Below, in pieces: positions 38,001 through 45,710 of a stretch of DNA of 64,000 nucleotides. The notes beneath the pieces were generated by a model. The model saw only the letters and a program-made list of their open reading frames with translations, ran no database searches and was not told the origin of the DNA. The stretch comes from Meira nashicola (Eukaryota; Basidiomycota; Exobasidiomycetes; Exobasidiales; Brachybasidiaceae), in assembly GCA_001600355.1 (NCBI GenBank), contig BCJU01000003.1, forward strand, positions 1,120,519 to 1,184,518, in the 5' to 3' direction. How positions within the stretch are numbered: position 1 is the first letter of the stretch; each line of letters opens with the position of its first letter. The translations under genes were made by a program, and so were the position numbers.

Positions 38001-39310
38001 GGAGTATTACCACCTCCACGTGCTCGAAGTATTGCTTCCATTTGTGATTTGTTCATCTTGATTAGATTGGTACTTGTAACGTCAACCCTTTGCGGTTGTA
38101 ATGGACTTCTTTGGGTAGCAATAGACGTGCCAGAAGAAGTGGCCAATCTTCGCAGATTTCCAGGTCTTTGTGGAGAATCTACTGAAGCAGATGAAGGCCT
38201 TTGTTGTTCAAGGAAGGATACTGATGTAGATCGATCACGTAGTGGTGGTCTAGTTGCTGATTGAGGAGAAGGGGATGCAGTCAAATTCCTTGGCGCTACT
38301 TCTTCTGCAGTCAATGTTTCTCCCTTTGGACCAACCAAAGAAGGTTGTCTCAAAGATGTATCGACAAAATCATCAATATGATCAAAATTCGTATCTAAAG
38401 CTAATGGGACATCTTGTTGACGTGTTCCTCGATTGAAGCCAGAATGTGATATACCACGTTGTTGATTAACCAGCGATACGCCTAAACCCATATCACCATC
38501 CATAAATGAGCCTCCTGTACGTGTACGTTTGATTTCTTTGTCACGCGTCCTTGGTCGACCTATCAATTTGGTCCTTCGTGATTCTCTCAACGTTTCATGA
38601 TCATCTACACCTAATTCCTCGTCAATACCCAAAGCTGAACCATCTCCGCGTGATTCCCCTCTCAGTTGCGATCCTGATCCGCCAGTATGGTGGATGCGTG
38701 GTGTGGTATTAGGCGACAACTCTTCTTCGCGTAAATTTGAAGTGGATTTCTTTGCATTTTTCGAAAAGAATTTGAGAGGATTCTTTGAAGCTTTTGATCG
38801 CTTTGCCGAAGTACCAGGAGTTGCGAAACCAACCAAACTAATTTGTGAAGCAGAAGCGGCTAAAGGCGGTGTAGAAGGACGCAAAGGTAGAGTAGACTGA
38901 GAAGCAAAGAAACGTGAAGATCCCGATCCACTGGTATCTGTAAGGACAGAACGGCTTGCGCTATTGCCAGAATCATATTGACGTCCACTTGCGCTTCCTA
39001 GACTTCCTTTTGCATCCTCTTGATCGTTGCCTTGAAATAAGAATGGCGAGATTTCATGATGTTGGGTAGAACGATTAGGTAAAGGAGGATCAACGCTCAA
39101 TTCTGATTCGATATATGCTAATCGATTGGCGGAAAATGAATCGATGCCAGGTAAAGTGGTTGCCCCACTACTAGAGCGAAGCGGGATAGGCGGTGGACCT
39201 TCTCCTGGAGCCAAGGCGACATCACTGATATCCAAATCTAACGATTCGCTTGATCGTCTGTTAGTTTGTTCTGTTGGTACAGTTGTACCTAGAATTTTTG
39301 CTGCTTTCAT
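32099..39310 (-). CDS. CYR1: Adenylate cyclase (Ras-association, LRR, PP2C-like, class III cyclase)
   Basis: 2403 residues from the ATG at 39310; the frame extends nine codons to a TTG that is not used. It makes cAMP and controls growth and morphology through PKA; the smut orthologue is known as Uac1. Order: Ser-rich disordered N-terminus with a poly-Ala run (37125-37150), Ras-association domain (~793-890), about twenty leucine-rich repeats (~905-1460), PP2C-like domain (~1535-1830), class III cyclase domain (~1895-2110; 'VALVFTDIRNSTHLWE' with metal-binding Asp, 'VKTEGDAFMVSF', 'MDYFGPMVNRASRI'), and a C-terminal segment (~2220-2400) that in yeasts binds the cyclase-associated protein. The PP2C-like part has 'FAGRGHG' in place of the usual FDGHGG, so its metal-binding Asp is lost. 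Single exon of 7.2 kb. Identity is secure. Confidence 0.97.
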   Translation of the reverse strand: MKAAKILGTTVPTEQTNRRSSESLDLDISDVALAPGEGPPPIPLRSSSGATTLPGIDSFSANRLAYIESELSVDPPLPNRSTQHHEISPFLFQGNDQEDAKGSLGSASGRQYDSGNSASRSVLTDTSGSGSSRFFASQSTLPLRPSTPPLAASASQISLVGFATPGTSAKRSKASKNPLKFFSKNAKKSTSNLREEELSPNTTPRIHHTGGSGSQLRGESRGDGSALGIDEELGVDDHETLRESRRTKLIGRPRTRDKEIKRTRTGGSFMDGDMGLGVSLVNQQRGISHSGFNRGTRQQDVPLALDTNFDHIDDFVDTSLRQPSLVGPKGETLTAEEVAPRNLTASPSPQSATRPPLRDRSTSVSFLEQQRPSSASVDSPQRPGNLRRLATSSGTSIATQRSPLQPQRVDVTSTNLIKMNKSQMEAILRARGGGNTPPSTSSESIDEPSLRQQQQQERINGFISADQPYKSLIDPVDLTPGASHRDDRKASYTSTASRMTNGSDISPTTSVNNLHKTAGKFMPERRPSQQVVDAGYKFPPHNRNGSVIDPRKSSASSSGKVTSSWMAPDSWAVQPQKLRDVLRDDEDGIEEDAMSPGVDPLTASPSYKRDASRPSLGSSIWSGLGSSSLGGNQSSISSADAALGRDGLVSIEGSQGRRETIDSSQSYTSVPTDRDGSTTRKSSDSSFEVLQALPTQLQTNVAGSPAAVRPGSRGGSTIGHAAAAAAAAAGKLGLHRPSRIKLSSSRPNTGNSINHPFGTPNPGKGIPVTPSAEEDNQFNWKSAKRGPTNQTTSKHTFMRVYKDDGMYSVVSISLDATASELRTILARKSIDPAQVNRLFVRDKGSERPLGQSEKPAILQRRRLEQAGYTESDSLEELGREDLSFLIKFVFRPDRVTNFDSYSFGNTEADFNVLDLRNRNLEMVPIFLYKNAEWIKSLDLSGNPMHDIPNDFIQICTNLTTLCLSHLSLKRVPQSIKEAVHLTHLDLSDNRIRELNHINLSEIPQLMSLKAQNNRLSELPGYFAEMKTLRDLNVSNNQFAVFPSVACGLESLTLLDISFNTIVELPSELDMLKRLQRFVFVGNSVEQLPSSIGAMHNLRVIDLRRNLLQDISVLFNLPSLEILRCEHNSLKRMDVTFGEKLKTLQIGQNPLSKATFNAKAMCALTILDLSSANMGRLDDDVLSQLPNLTELVLDRNSLIVLPDNLGALSQLTKLSCTNNLLATLPDSLGLLTNLVELQAHNNNLKSLPASIWHCSSLRRLNVSSNLLESFPSTSDAAASLAPGSIVDSMVSSAILSQSRKGSAGSLGTLPANGAHSAGRTPLPLSACLTKLRMGDNHLTEDIFAVLRDLPELQILNLSSNDLYEIPSYGLSNLIKLRELYLSGNSIGSIPADDLTLLKELRILHINGNKLQTLPAELGKMMKLVNLDVGTNALKYNISNQQYDWNWNSNPNLRYLNLSGNKRLEIKSNTVMTGVDGAHSNGTTAYRRTDSSDFQRLTNLRLLGLMDVTVTLHQMPDEFDDRRVRTSLSQINQMAYGISDALGQHDHLSIVDVVVPNFRKRNDECMFGMFAGRGHGEKMGSRIAFHLSQWVNFRIQWEVQRLQTPGNQTSPDMDKVQDIIRRAFLRMQKEYADVLISEGVRVRQDFRTQSNGKEAGKAEAPMTTDSISSGNWRSGASAVLAYVIKKTLFVANCGDALAVLSRNSTAHLVSTKHVPFDRDETLRIRSCEGWVSLHGQVNDTLEVSRSFGHYHLAPIVNAAPAVHKIELTDSDEFIILANKTLWDFIPYQTAVDIARMDRDDPMMASQKLRDYAISYGAEDSIMVMVVAVGDLFEKTRGGMRGGAQTQGLTPAVAPGQLGNEGGSIFEAHWEGFKKPTMRRGREFLPGDRTLARLEREVPPPVGQVALVFTDIRNSTHLWETNAGMQTAMRMHNFLLRRQLRNIGGYEVKTEGDAFMVSFQSVTSALLWCFQVQLQLLTENWPQEILESEDGREIYSERTGELMYRGLSVRMGIHWGKPVCEADPITRRMDYFGPMVNRASRIQSAAEGGQILVSRDVLAELRTWFESADDAQKRRSELVEEDGEMTDLTKAFEGGTYLLHDPNVSRDVVLLRRLGYSFFDVGERRLKGLETPEHLMSAYPTALLSRCTTQIESGTARPTSILRTTSGFDRIANAEGGEAPTLVPKASDGVDAAESSSIPLVQATLAPVEVFEPTGHLLSVDEVKMICYICLRLEALAQGQVYTGIQESIEASMAAPEPSSHSRPLSYGHESDERQNMLKRQSISLGMIDATRHNSADLSHLTSTLGNVQAQPLLALSTPRQRVVEDHLHHHPELMLSGIRDDATDDELCVVLNAFIGRIWMALSNLGLRKMLSQRSASMNGGGGIYLRADISQIFDLLQSTNVLGS

Positions 39311-39991
39311 TGTGATGGATTGATTGGAGTTGGCCAAGAAAAAAATAGGTTAGGCGAGAGTATTTGATATTATTATTCTATTTGTGCTTTTTTTTGCTAA
39401 AAGGGGCCTATTGCATGATTGTGCACGTCGTATGCGGGGAATGCAATAAAGTCAAGAACTTCAAAAGCACATACTTGGTGACGATGAAAGTTTAAAATGA
39501 AGGAAAAGGTATCTCTGAACAACTCCAATTGGCAAGATTGATGAGGTGGTGCTCGAGCTAGAACGTATTGTAGGAATGAGGTGTTTGTTGGTTTAAACAA
39601 AAGTCTATTATCCCTAGTGCTGCACATTAGTGTTGACGCGCTACGCCAAACAAAAGACTTCTAAAGTGCGTAGGAAAGGGAAAATAACTGTCCAAAACAG
39701 AGTGCATGCGAAACATGCATTACTCGAGCCACAATGTTCCTGAGAACCACAGCAACCCAAAAAAAGGAAGAAGGCAAGAAGAAAGGGACTAGCAGTCGGT
39801 ATCCCATTTCAATACACGTCAAAGTAGCGTTGTCATTTCGTTCATTCACAAAACACACCAGATCTTTTCTTCTCTTTTGTATACGTAGATTATATAAAGA
39901 TCACCGAATCGAACAAAAACAAAAACAAAAAAACCCAAAAGGTCACCGCTAATCAGATTTAAATTTCACCCAAGAATAAAACAAACTCAGC
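39311..39991. other. Divergent promoter region, adenylate cyclase / serine hydrolase
   Basis: 681 bp between two divergent starts. AT-rich, with an A-rich leader (~39914-39942) just before the hydrolase. Small open frames on both strands look like chance. Confidence 0.5.
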
Positions 39992-40846
39992 ATGGCAACC
40001 GCCCTATCTTCAAGCCGTAAATTACGTATTTTAGCTTTGCACGGATACACCTCAAACGCATTTATTCTTCAACGTAGATTAGGCGCAATTCGAAAAGCAT
40101 GTAAAGAATATGCCGAATTCATCTTTGTAAACGGTCCAATACGTGTCGAGCCAATAACTGATGCAGCTGAAAGTTTAGATGCTCCCGATAGAGTTTCAAA
40201 AGCAAACGATCCTACGATTCCATTGGAAGAACAACCAAGAGCATGGTGGCGTTCAAGTGATGAAGGAGTTTATTTACAATTTGACGAAACGATTGAATAT
40301 TTGAATAAAGAGATTGCTCAGCATGGTCCTTTTGATGGCGTTTTTGGCTTTTCACAAGGTGCTTGTTTTGCCGCTTTGATCGCTTCTGCCTTTGAAGATC
40401 CTTCTCGATATCCTAAATTTCAATTACCAAAGGATCAAGGTCCATTAAAGTTTTGTGTTGCAGTGTCCGGTTTTCGTTCAAGGGATCCTAACATGCAAGC
40501 TCTCTTTCCACAATCAGGCATTCAAACACCTATATTACACATTTTAGGAAAAGCCGATCAAATCGTAGATGAAGAAAGAGCACAAACTTTAGTAGAAGCA
40601 GCTGCAAATTCTCGCATTGAACATCATGAAAGTGGTCATGTGATTCCTTCTCAAGCACCTTGGAGAAACTTTTTAAAAGATTTCTTTGCAAGCTTTGTAC
40701 GTGAAGGAGAATCTACCGATGCATGGAGAACCGTTATCGGACCAAATTCGAGACCAAAAGGAGAACATTCTGAGCCTAATTCAGGCACCGTTACACCCCG
40801 TCAAGATAGCGAAAGAGCGGGAAACACTGACAAATCCAGTCTATAA
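39992..40846 (+). CDS. FSH1-type serine hydrolase (alpha/beta fold)
   Basis: 284 residues. The opening 'KLRILALHGYTSNAFILQRR' is the family's first strand and oxyanion region, 'GFSQGA' places the nucleophile at Ser121, 'GKADQIVDEE' holds the acid and 'ESGHVIP' the catalytic His, so the triad is complete. This matches the FSH1-3 (ovarian-tumour-suppressor OVCA2-like) family of small fungal hydrolases, about 240-270 residues long. The extra ~50 C-terminal residues are hydrophilic and Ser/Glu-rich. There is no signal peptide, so a cytosolic or nuclear esterase is likely. The natural substrate of the family is poorly known. Confidence 0.92.
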   Translation: MATALSSSRKLRILALHGYTSNAFILQRRLGAIRKACKEYAEFIFVNGPIRVEPITDAAESLDAPDRVSKANDPTIPLEEQPRAWWRSSDEGVYLQFDETIEYLNKEIAQHGPFDGVFGFSQGACFAALIASAFEDPSRYPKFQLPKDQGPLKFCVAVSGFRSRDPNMQALFPQSGIQTPILHILGKADQIVDEERAQTLVEAAANSRIEHHESGHVIPSQAPWRNFLKDFFASFVREGESTDAWRTVIGPNSRPKGEHSEPNSGTVTPRQDSERAGNTDKSSL

Positions 40847-41050
40847 AGGGGAAGAAAACTATTATACCCGACAAATCTCAGTCACACCACCACAAGAACA
40901 ATTTTCGTTATATCTCATTAAATTAGCATCGTATAGATCATATCAAACATAGTCATAAAGCTAAAACGACGGGAAGAAGAAGAAGAGTACAAATGGCAAA
41001 AAGAAAGGGTATACTTGCGACAGGCAAAAAAGTGAATCAATCTTGAATGA

Positions 41051-42718
41051 TCAGCATGATGTACGTGGATTAAAGTCAAATTTGAGTTTGCCATTCACGT
41101 CATAGATTCCATAACCGGGTTCTTGTGAATCACTATAAATGTGTGCAAACCATCCGACGCCTCCGAGAGGGTATGATTTCATTGTTGTACATTTGCTATC
41201 CAATAGATCGTAATAAGCTTTTTCACTTGCAACGCTTGAAACTGCATTTGGTGAATTTGGACAAACACCAGCATTGCAATCATGCGTTGATGGCCAACCG
41301 TTTTCGCTCCAATAAATCTTTTTGTTCGGAGCATTTTTCAAAAAGTAATTCATATCATTTGCATCATTATGCCAAGCCTTATCACCTGTTGCTGCATCTT
41401 GAGCAAAGTAAGGTAACATATGTGCATCAACGAAATCAATCGCATCCAAAACGTCTTGGCTGCCACTGTCTGATTGTGACTGATAACCGTATGCCATATC
41501 TGAAACGGTAACATTGATCTGTAAATCCTTCAGACTGGCTTGAGCGCTCTTTACTTGTTTAGCCAAATCTGTTCCGCTCATCACCCAATCATACAAAGGT
41601 TCACTTCCGAATTGAACACCTCGGGTGACGTATTTTGCCTTTGGGTTAGAGTGTAATTGTGAAAAGAGTGAATCACGTCTACTCTTCCATTTATCATCTC
41701 CATCGAATCCGAACCAGATCAAAGCATGAATTCCAATTCCAGCTTGCCAAGCAGCTTCTACAACTTTATTGTAATAATTTGTATCATCACATGCGCCGTA
41801 TAAACGCACATAACGAGCATCAAATGTTTTACGAGCATCTTTGAATTCTTTGATCAATTGACTTTGTGATTGACAGGCAGAGATCTCATAAGAGAATCCC
41901 AAGAATGCATATTCATCCGTTGGACTACACCACCATCCGTCCAAAGAATCTGGAACGTTTGATGGCATATTAAAATCCAAAGCAGGGAAACAAGATTGAT
42001 TACTGCTTGAAGTTTTCACAGATGGAAAGGCTGAACTTTCGTCTGAACAATCGTCCGAGTCCGTTGTTGAGGGAATTGGCGTTTGTGAAGCAGCTTGTGT
42101 ATTTGCACTTGATTTTGTGGCAAGATTGTCCTGTTTGACTGTACTTGTATTACTCTTTGCTTTTGTCTTTTTCTTCTTTGTCTTTTTTGCTTTAGTCTTG
42201 CTCACCACCTTCTTCTTCTTCTTGGAGGTGGTTTTCTTCTTTGTTGATATTGATTGGATCTTGTTTGTTGTCGTCGTCGTCAGAGAACTATTGGAGATCG
42301 AAGTATGGTTGGTCAAAGTGCTATTCATGTTGGAAGAAGAGGAAGAAGGTGACGTACCATTGGAAATAACTGTCTTGTTCATAACATGAGAAGCAGGAAT
42401 GGGCAAAGCGATCTCATGAACTTCATTCCAAGGAGTCAAATCGAGTGCTTGAGGATTGGCTGCATTCAATTGATTGGCATCAGATTTGGTTGCTTTACTC
42501 AAACTGGCAGCTTTCTTGGCAGCATCATGTGTCGTATTACGTGAATAAGTCGATTGGAACGTATGCTGAACAGGTGATGTTGCTGGAGCTGCTGAAGTTG
42601 ACGAAATACCTTGTAACATTAATCCGACGAGTAAAGGAATGAGAAGTAACGAATGTGAAAGTGAAACTGAAGATGTAGAAGCCGACATTTCAGCGGAAGA
42701 AGATCGTGAAAAATGCAT
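41051..42718 (-). CDS. Secreted GH17 beta-1,3-glucanase-like cell-wall protein
   Basis: 555 residues from the ATG at 42718, with a second candidate at 42688; the frame runs on to a GTG that is not used. A signal anchor/peptide lies at ~20-45 ('LLLIPLLVGLMLQGISSTSA'). A Ser/Thr-rich region follows, with a striking Lys-rich block (~153-190), then the GH17 domain (~285-553). The catalytic acid lies in 'GSEPLYDW' (~372) and the nucleophile Glu in 'WSENGWPST' (~469). Such enzymes remodel wall beta-1,3-glucan. The Ser/Thr stretch is probably O-glycosylated. The Lys-rich block is unusual in a secreted glucanase and might bind acidic wall or DNA polymers. No GPI-like C-terminal hydrophobic tail is seen. 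Confidence 0.9.
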   Translation of the reverse strand: MHFSRSSSAEMSASTSSVSLSHSLLLIPLLVGLMLQGISSTSAAPATSPVQHTFQSTYSRNTTHDAAKKAASLSKATKSDANQLNAANPQALDLTPWNEVHEIALPIPASHVMNKTVISNGTSPSSSSSNMNSTLTNHTSISNSSLTTTTTNKIQSISTKKKTTSKKKKKVVSKTKAKKTKKKKTKAKSNTSTVKQDNLATKSSANTQAASQTPIPSTTDSDDCSDESSAFPSVKTSSSNQSCFPALDFNMPSNVPDSLDGWWCSPTDEYAFLGFSYEISACQSQSQLIKEFKDARKTFDARYVRLYGACDDTNYYNKVVEAAWQAGIGIHALIWFGFDGDDKWKSRRDSLFSQLHSNPKAKYVTRGVQFGSEPLYDWVMSGTDLAKQVKSAQASLKDLQINVTVSDMAYGYQSQSDSGSQDVLDAIDFVDAHMLPYFAQDAATGDKAWHNDANDMNYFLKNAPNKKIYWSENGWPSTHDCNAGVCPNSPNAVSSVASEKAYYDLLDSKCTTMKSYPLGGVGWFAHIYSDSQEPGYGIYDVNGKLKFDFNPRTSC

Positions 42719-43875
42719 CTTTGCAACCAGTACAAAAGATGACAATTTAAAGGAGAAAAAAAGAACGAAGGATGAAAATTGGTGACCACCGGGAAAGGGT
42801 GAATGGTGATGGTGAAAAAGAACAAGTGAAGTTGAGATTTTCACTTTATTTTATAATTGATTCCATACAAATGCAGGTCCAGAATCTATTCTGCAAAAAG
42901 ATTCAGGAACAAACCACTTTCCAGTGAAATTTGCCGTAGGGTAAAACTTGCCGTTTTGAGCAAAAGGCTTCTGGAAAGTATTTCACTTTCCAATTTAGAA
43001 CAAAAAAGTAGATTGTTGATCCATTCACCGTCGGAGTTGCGCGAAGAACAGTATTATTTGCAATGTATGCGTAACTTTATCACAAGCTGATGATATAATC
43101 AGTTGGATGGGCATCCATCTTGCCCAAAAAGGAAAGTGGATCAATTTATGCTCATCTTTTATATGCAAAATACTGTACCTGCATTCACTGTGCTGAGCAT
43201 ATTGAAGTAGTTAATTGTTTGATCAATTCAATCCATTATGGACTAACTCATGTCTCCGTCAATATGCTCGGCTCGCTCGAATGAGTGAGAGTGGCTTTGA
43301 TGATATAGCCCAACCAAAGAACTTTTTAAATTGACACTAATGTTCGATGCCCCCACACGTAGTCTAGTCTAGTGTTGTGGGTTCACGCACGCGTGTATGC
43401 AAGTGTAAAAGTTATTGGTGAATTTTTGTGAACTAGAATACGTACAGTGCGATTATATAATGAACAGCTGGTAAAATGCGTTCACACTTTCCCATCATCA
43501 CGCTTTGGACTTCTTCTTTCCGCGATCATAGCTTTCATTTAGAGTTGAATTTCTCGCTAGATAAGTTCTAGTCTATCAAGTAATCTCTGACCCTTTCAAA
43601 TACGTAATTAGCTTTCTCACGAAATCCATTGTATCTTACACGATGGTAGCGAATACTCGTATATCCTTCTTTTAATTGAGCTTTGAAATATCGTCATTCG
43701 TGTGTTATGTAAGCGAAAAAGTGGGCCGATTTAGCTCGAGAGAGGGGGAATTCAATCGCGTCATTAATGCGGATTATTAATCCACTAGTTGGTAGGTCAT
43801 AGAGAAGGTCCAATCATTTCGATGCAATCTATCTTTCCCTTCTTTCTTGCAGCATATCATCCTTAAATTCCCAGA
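42719..43875. other. Divergent intergenic region, GH17 gene / ferrochelatase
   Basis: About 1.2 kb with no convincing gene. It contains 'TAGTCTAGTCTAG' at 43361-43373 and a CT-rich stretch before the ferrochelatase start. Presumed promoters. Confidence 0.5.
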
Positions 43876-45144
43876 ATGGCCAGCTCATTGACCTCTTCTT
43901 TGAGGACAACTTTCACTCCGACAAGGATGGCAATGCGTTCTTCAATGCAAGCAAGAATGCTTTCCACTTCCTCCCCATTAAATCAGGCGAGCGTGAAGCC
44001 TCCTACAGCAGTTTTGTTAATGAATATGGGAGGACCCTCTACTTTAGACGAAGTTGGGGATTTTTTATCACGTCTCTTTCACGATCGTGAACTAATCCAA
44101 TTACCTTTTCAGAAAAGATTAGCGCCTTTAATTGCAAGGAGGAGAACACCGAAAATTATTGAACAATATGACAAAATTGGTGGCGGTAGTCCCATTCTGC
44201 GGTGGACTCGATTGCAAGGGAAAGAGATGGCAACAATGTTGGACGAATTATCCCCTTCGACTGCCCCACACAAGGCGTACACTGCCTTTCGATATGCCAG
44301 ACCATTAACAGATGAAGCATTGGAAGAGATGAAAGCCGACGGAGTTCAACGTGCAGTTGCATTTACGCAATATCCGCAATACAGTTGCAGTACAACGGGA
44401 AGTTCTTTGAATGAATTGTATAGAGAAATTCAAAGAAGGAAAGAACAGGGAAAAGAAGAAGGCAATATTAAATGGAGTGTTATCGATCGTTGGCCAACTC
44501 ATCCTGGACTTGTTGATGCATTTGTCAATCGCATAAATGCAGTTTTGCAAACATATCCAGCAGAAAAGCGTAATCAAGTTCCTATCATGTTCTCCGCTCA
44601 TTCTCTTCCTATGCAAATCGTTTCAGGTAGAGGTGATCCTTATCCTGCAGAGGTAGCAGCGACTGTTTCAGCAGTGATGACTAAATTAGGATGGAGTAAC
44701 CCATACAGAGTTACATGGCAATCTCAAGTTGGACCTTCTGCTTGGCTTGGACCGCAAACGAGTGATACGATCAAAGGATGGGCAAAGCAAGGCTATAAAG
44801 ATTGCATTGCTGTACCGATCGCATTTACACAAGATCACATTGAAACATTGTACGAGCTGGATATCGAATTGCAAGAAGAGGCAGAAGAACACGGAATTCA
44901 TTTAAAACGTGCAGAATCATTAAATGATGAGCCGACATTCTTGCGTGCTTTAGCCGAAATTGCGGCCTCCCACCTTGCTTCTTGTGAAGGACAAAGTTCA
45001 AAAAATGAACCTTGGGCGCAAGGGAATACAAGCAGACAGATGCAATTACGCTGCCCAGGTTGTGTAAATGCAGTATGCGGTGAATCAAAGCGTTTCTTCG
45101 GTGATAATAACGTAAAAGTAGGCGAAGATGCTTTTCGCCAATAA
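43876..45144 (+). CDS. HEM15: Ferrochelatase with [2Fe-2S] cysteine ligands
   Basis: 422 residues. It inserts ferrous iron into protoporphyrin IX at the matrix side of the inner mitochondrial membrane, the last step of haem synthesis. A presequence rich in Arg, Ser and Met (~1-38, '[14 protein letters not shown]') precedes the core '[16 protein letters not shown]'. The catalytic His is in 'SAHSLPM' (~241) and the Glu region is '[11 protein letters not shown]'. All four cluster ligands known from the human enzyme have counterparts: Cys171 in '[11 protein letters not shown]' and Cys393, Cys396 and Cys401 in 'CPGCVNAVC'. Baker's yeast Hem15 lacks the cluster, so this is the cluster type. Identity is secure. 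Confidence 0.97.
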   Translation: MASSLTSSLRTTFTPTRMAMRSSMQARMLSTSSPLNQASVKPPTAVLLMNMGGPSTLDEVGDFLSRLFHDRELIQLPFQKRLAPLIARRRTPKIIEQYDKIGGGSPILRWTRLQGKEMATMLDELSPSTAPHKAYTAFRYARPLTDEALEEMKADGVQRAVAFTQYPQYSCSTTGSSLNELYREIQRRKEQGKEEGNIKWSVIDRWPTHPGLVDAFVNRINAVLQTYPAEKRNQVPIMFSAHSLPMQIVSGRGDPYPAEVAATVSAVMTKLGWSNPYRVTWQSQVGPSAWLGPQTSDTIKGWAKQGYKDCIAVPIAFTQDHIETLYELDIELQEEAEEHGIHLKRAESLNDEPTFLRALAEIAASHLASCEGQSSKNEPWAQGNTSRQMQLRCPGCVNAVCGESKRFFGDNNVKVGEDAFRQ

Positions 45145-45710
45145 TCACATGTATTCATAGTTTCGATGAATCTTTAATCAAATCACATTCATATCTGAGT
45201 CTCGGGCAGAAAAGCGGAGGGCGGCGAAGTACATTTTTGCTGAAGGATTCGTACGTCCGAACAAGAGCGGGTGACGTGTTGTATGTGATTAAAGAATGCA
45301 CGGATTTTGGAATTCCACTGATTATTCGTTTTGTTTCACCTTTTTTGCGGTATGAAGTAGCCCCCGCAAACGAGCAGGAATGATCTAAACACGTATTCTG
45401 CTAGTATCTCAATGAGCCTCATAAATTCGGAGGAAGCATTGTTATGACGCATGAAATTTGTCCACGCTGAATTTTCATACAAAATGCAACTTCTCCTCTA
45501 CAGAAATAAGACGGACTGGAGATTGATCTGTGCAGGCAAATCGAAAGATAAAATGAGCAAAAGTCTAGATTCGGAAGAAGTGTAAAAACTTGTTCGGATA
45601 TGCTGAACAATTGACTAGTCAAGGACACCTCTTTCTTCTTTCGTCCACCTCTACTTGTTTCTCTACGGCAAAGGTCAAATTTGATCATAATTGATCAGCA
45701 GCAAAACAAA
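45145..45710. other. Intergenic region
   Basis: 566 bp between ferrochelatase and the zf-4CXXC gene. Short GC-rich bits near 45210-45235; nothing identified. It ends with two TGATCA-type strings just before the next ATG. Confidence 0.5.

Noticed and set aside
43361..43373. TAGTCTAGTCTAG as a repeat array
   Set aside because: Only about three short units; too small to count as more than simple sequence.
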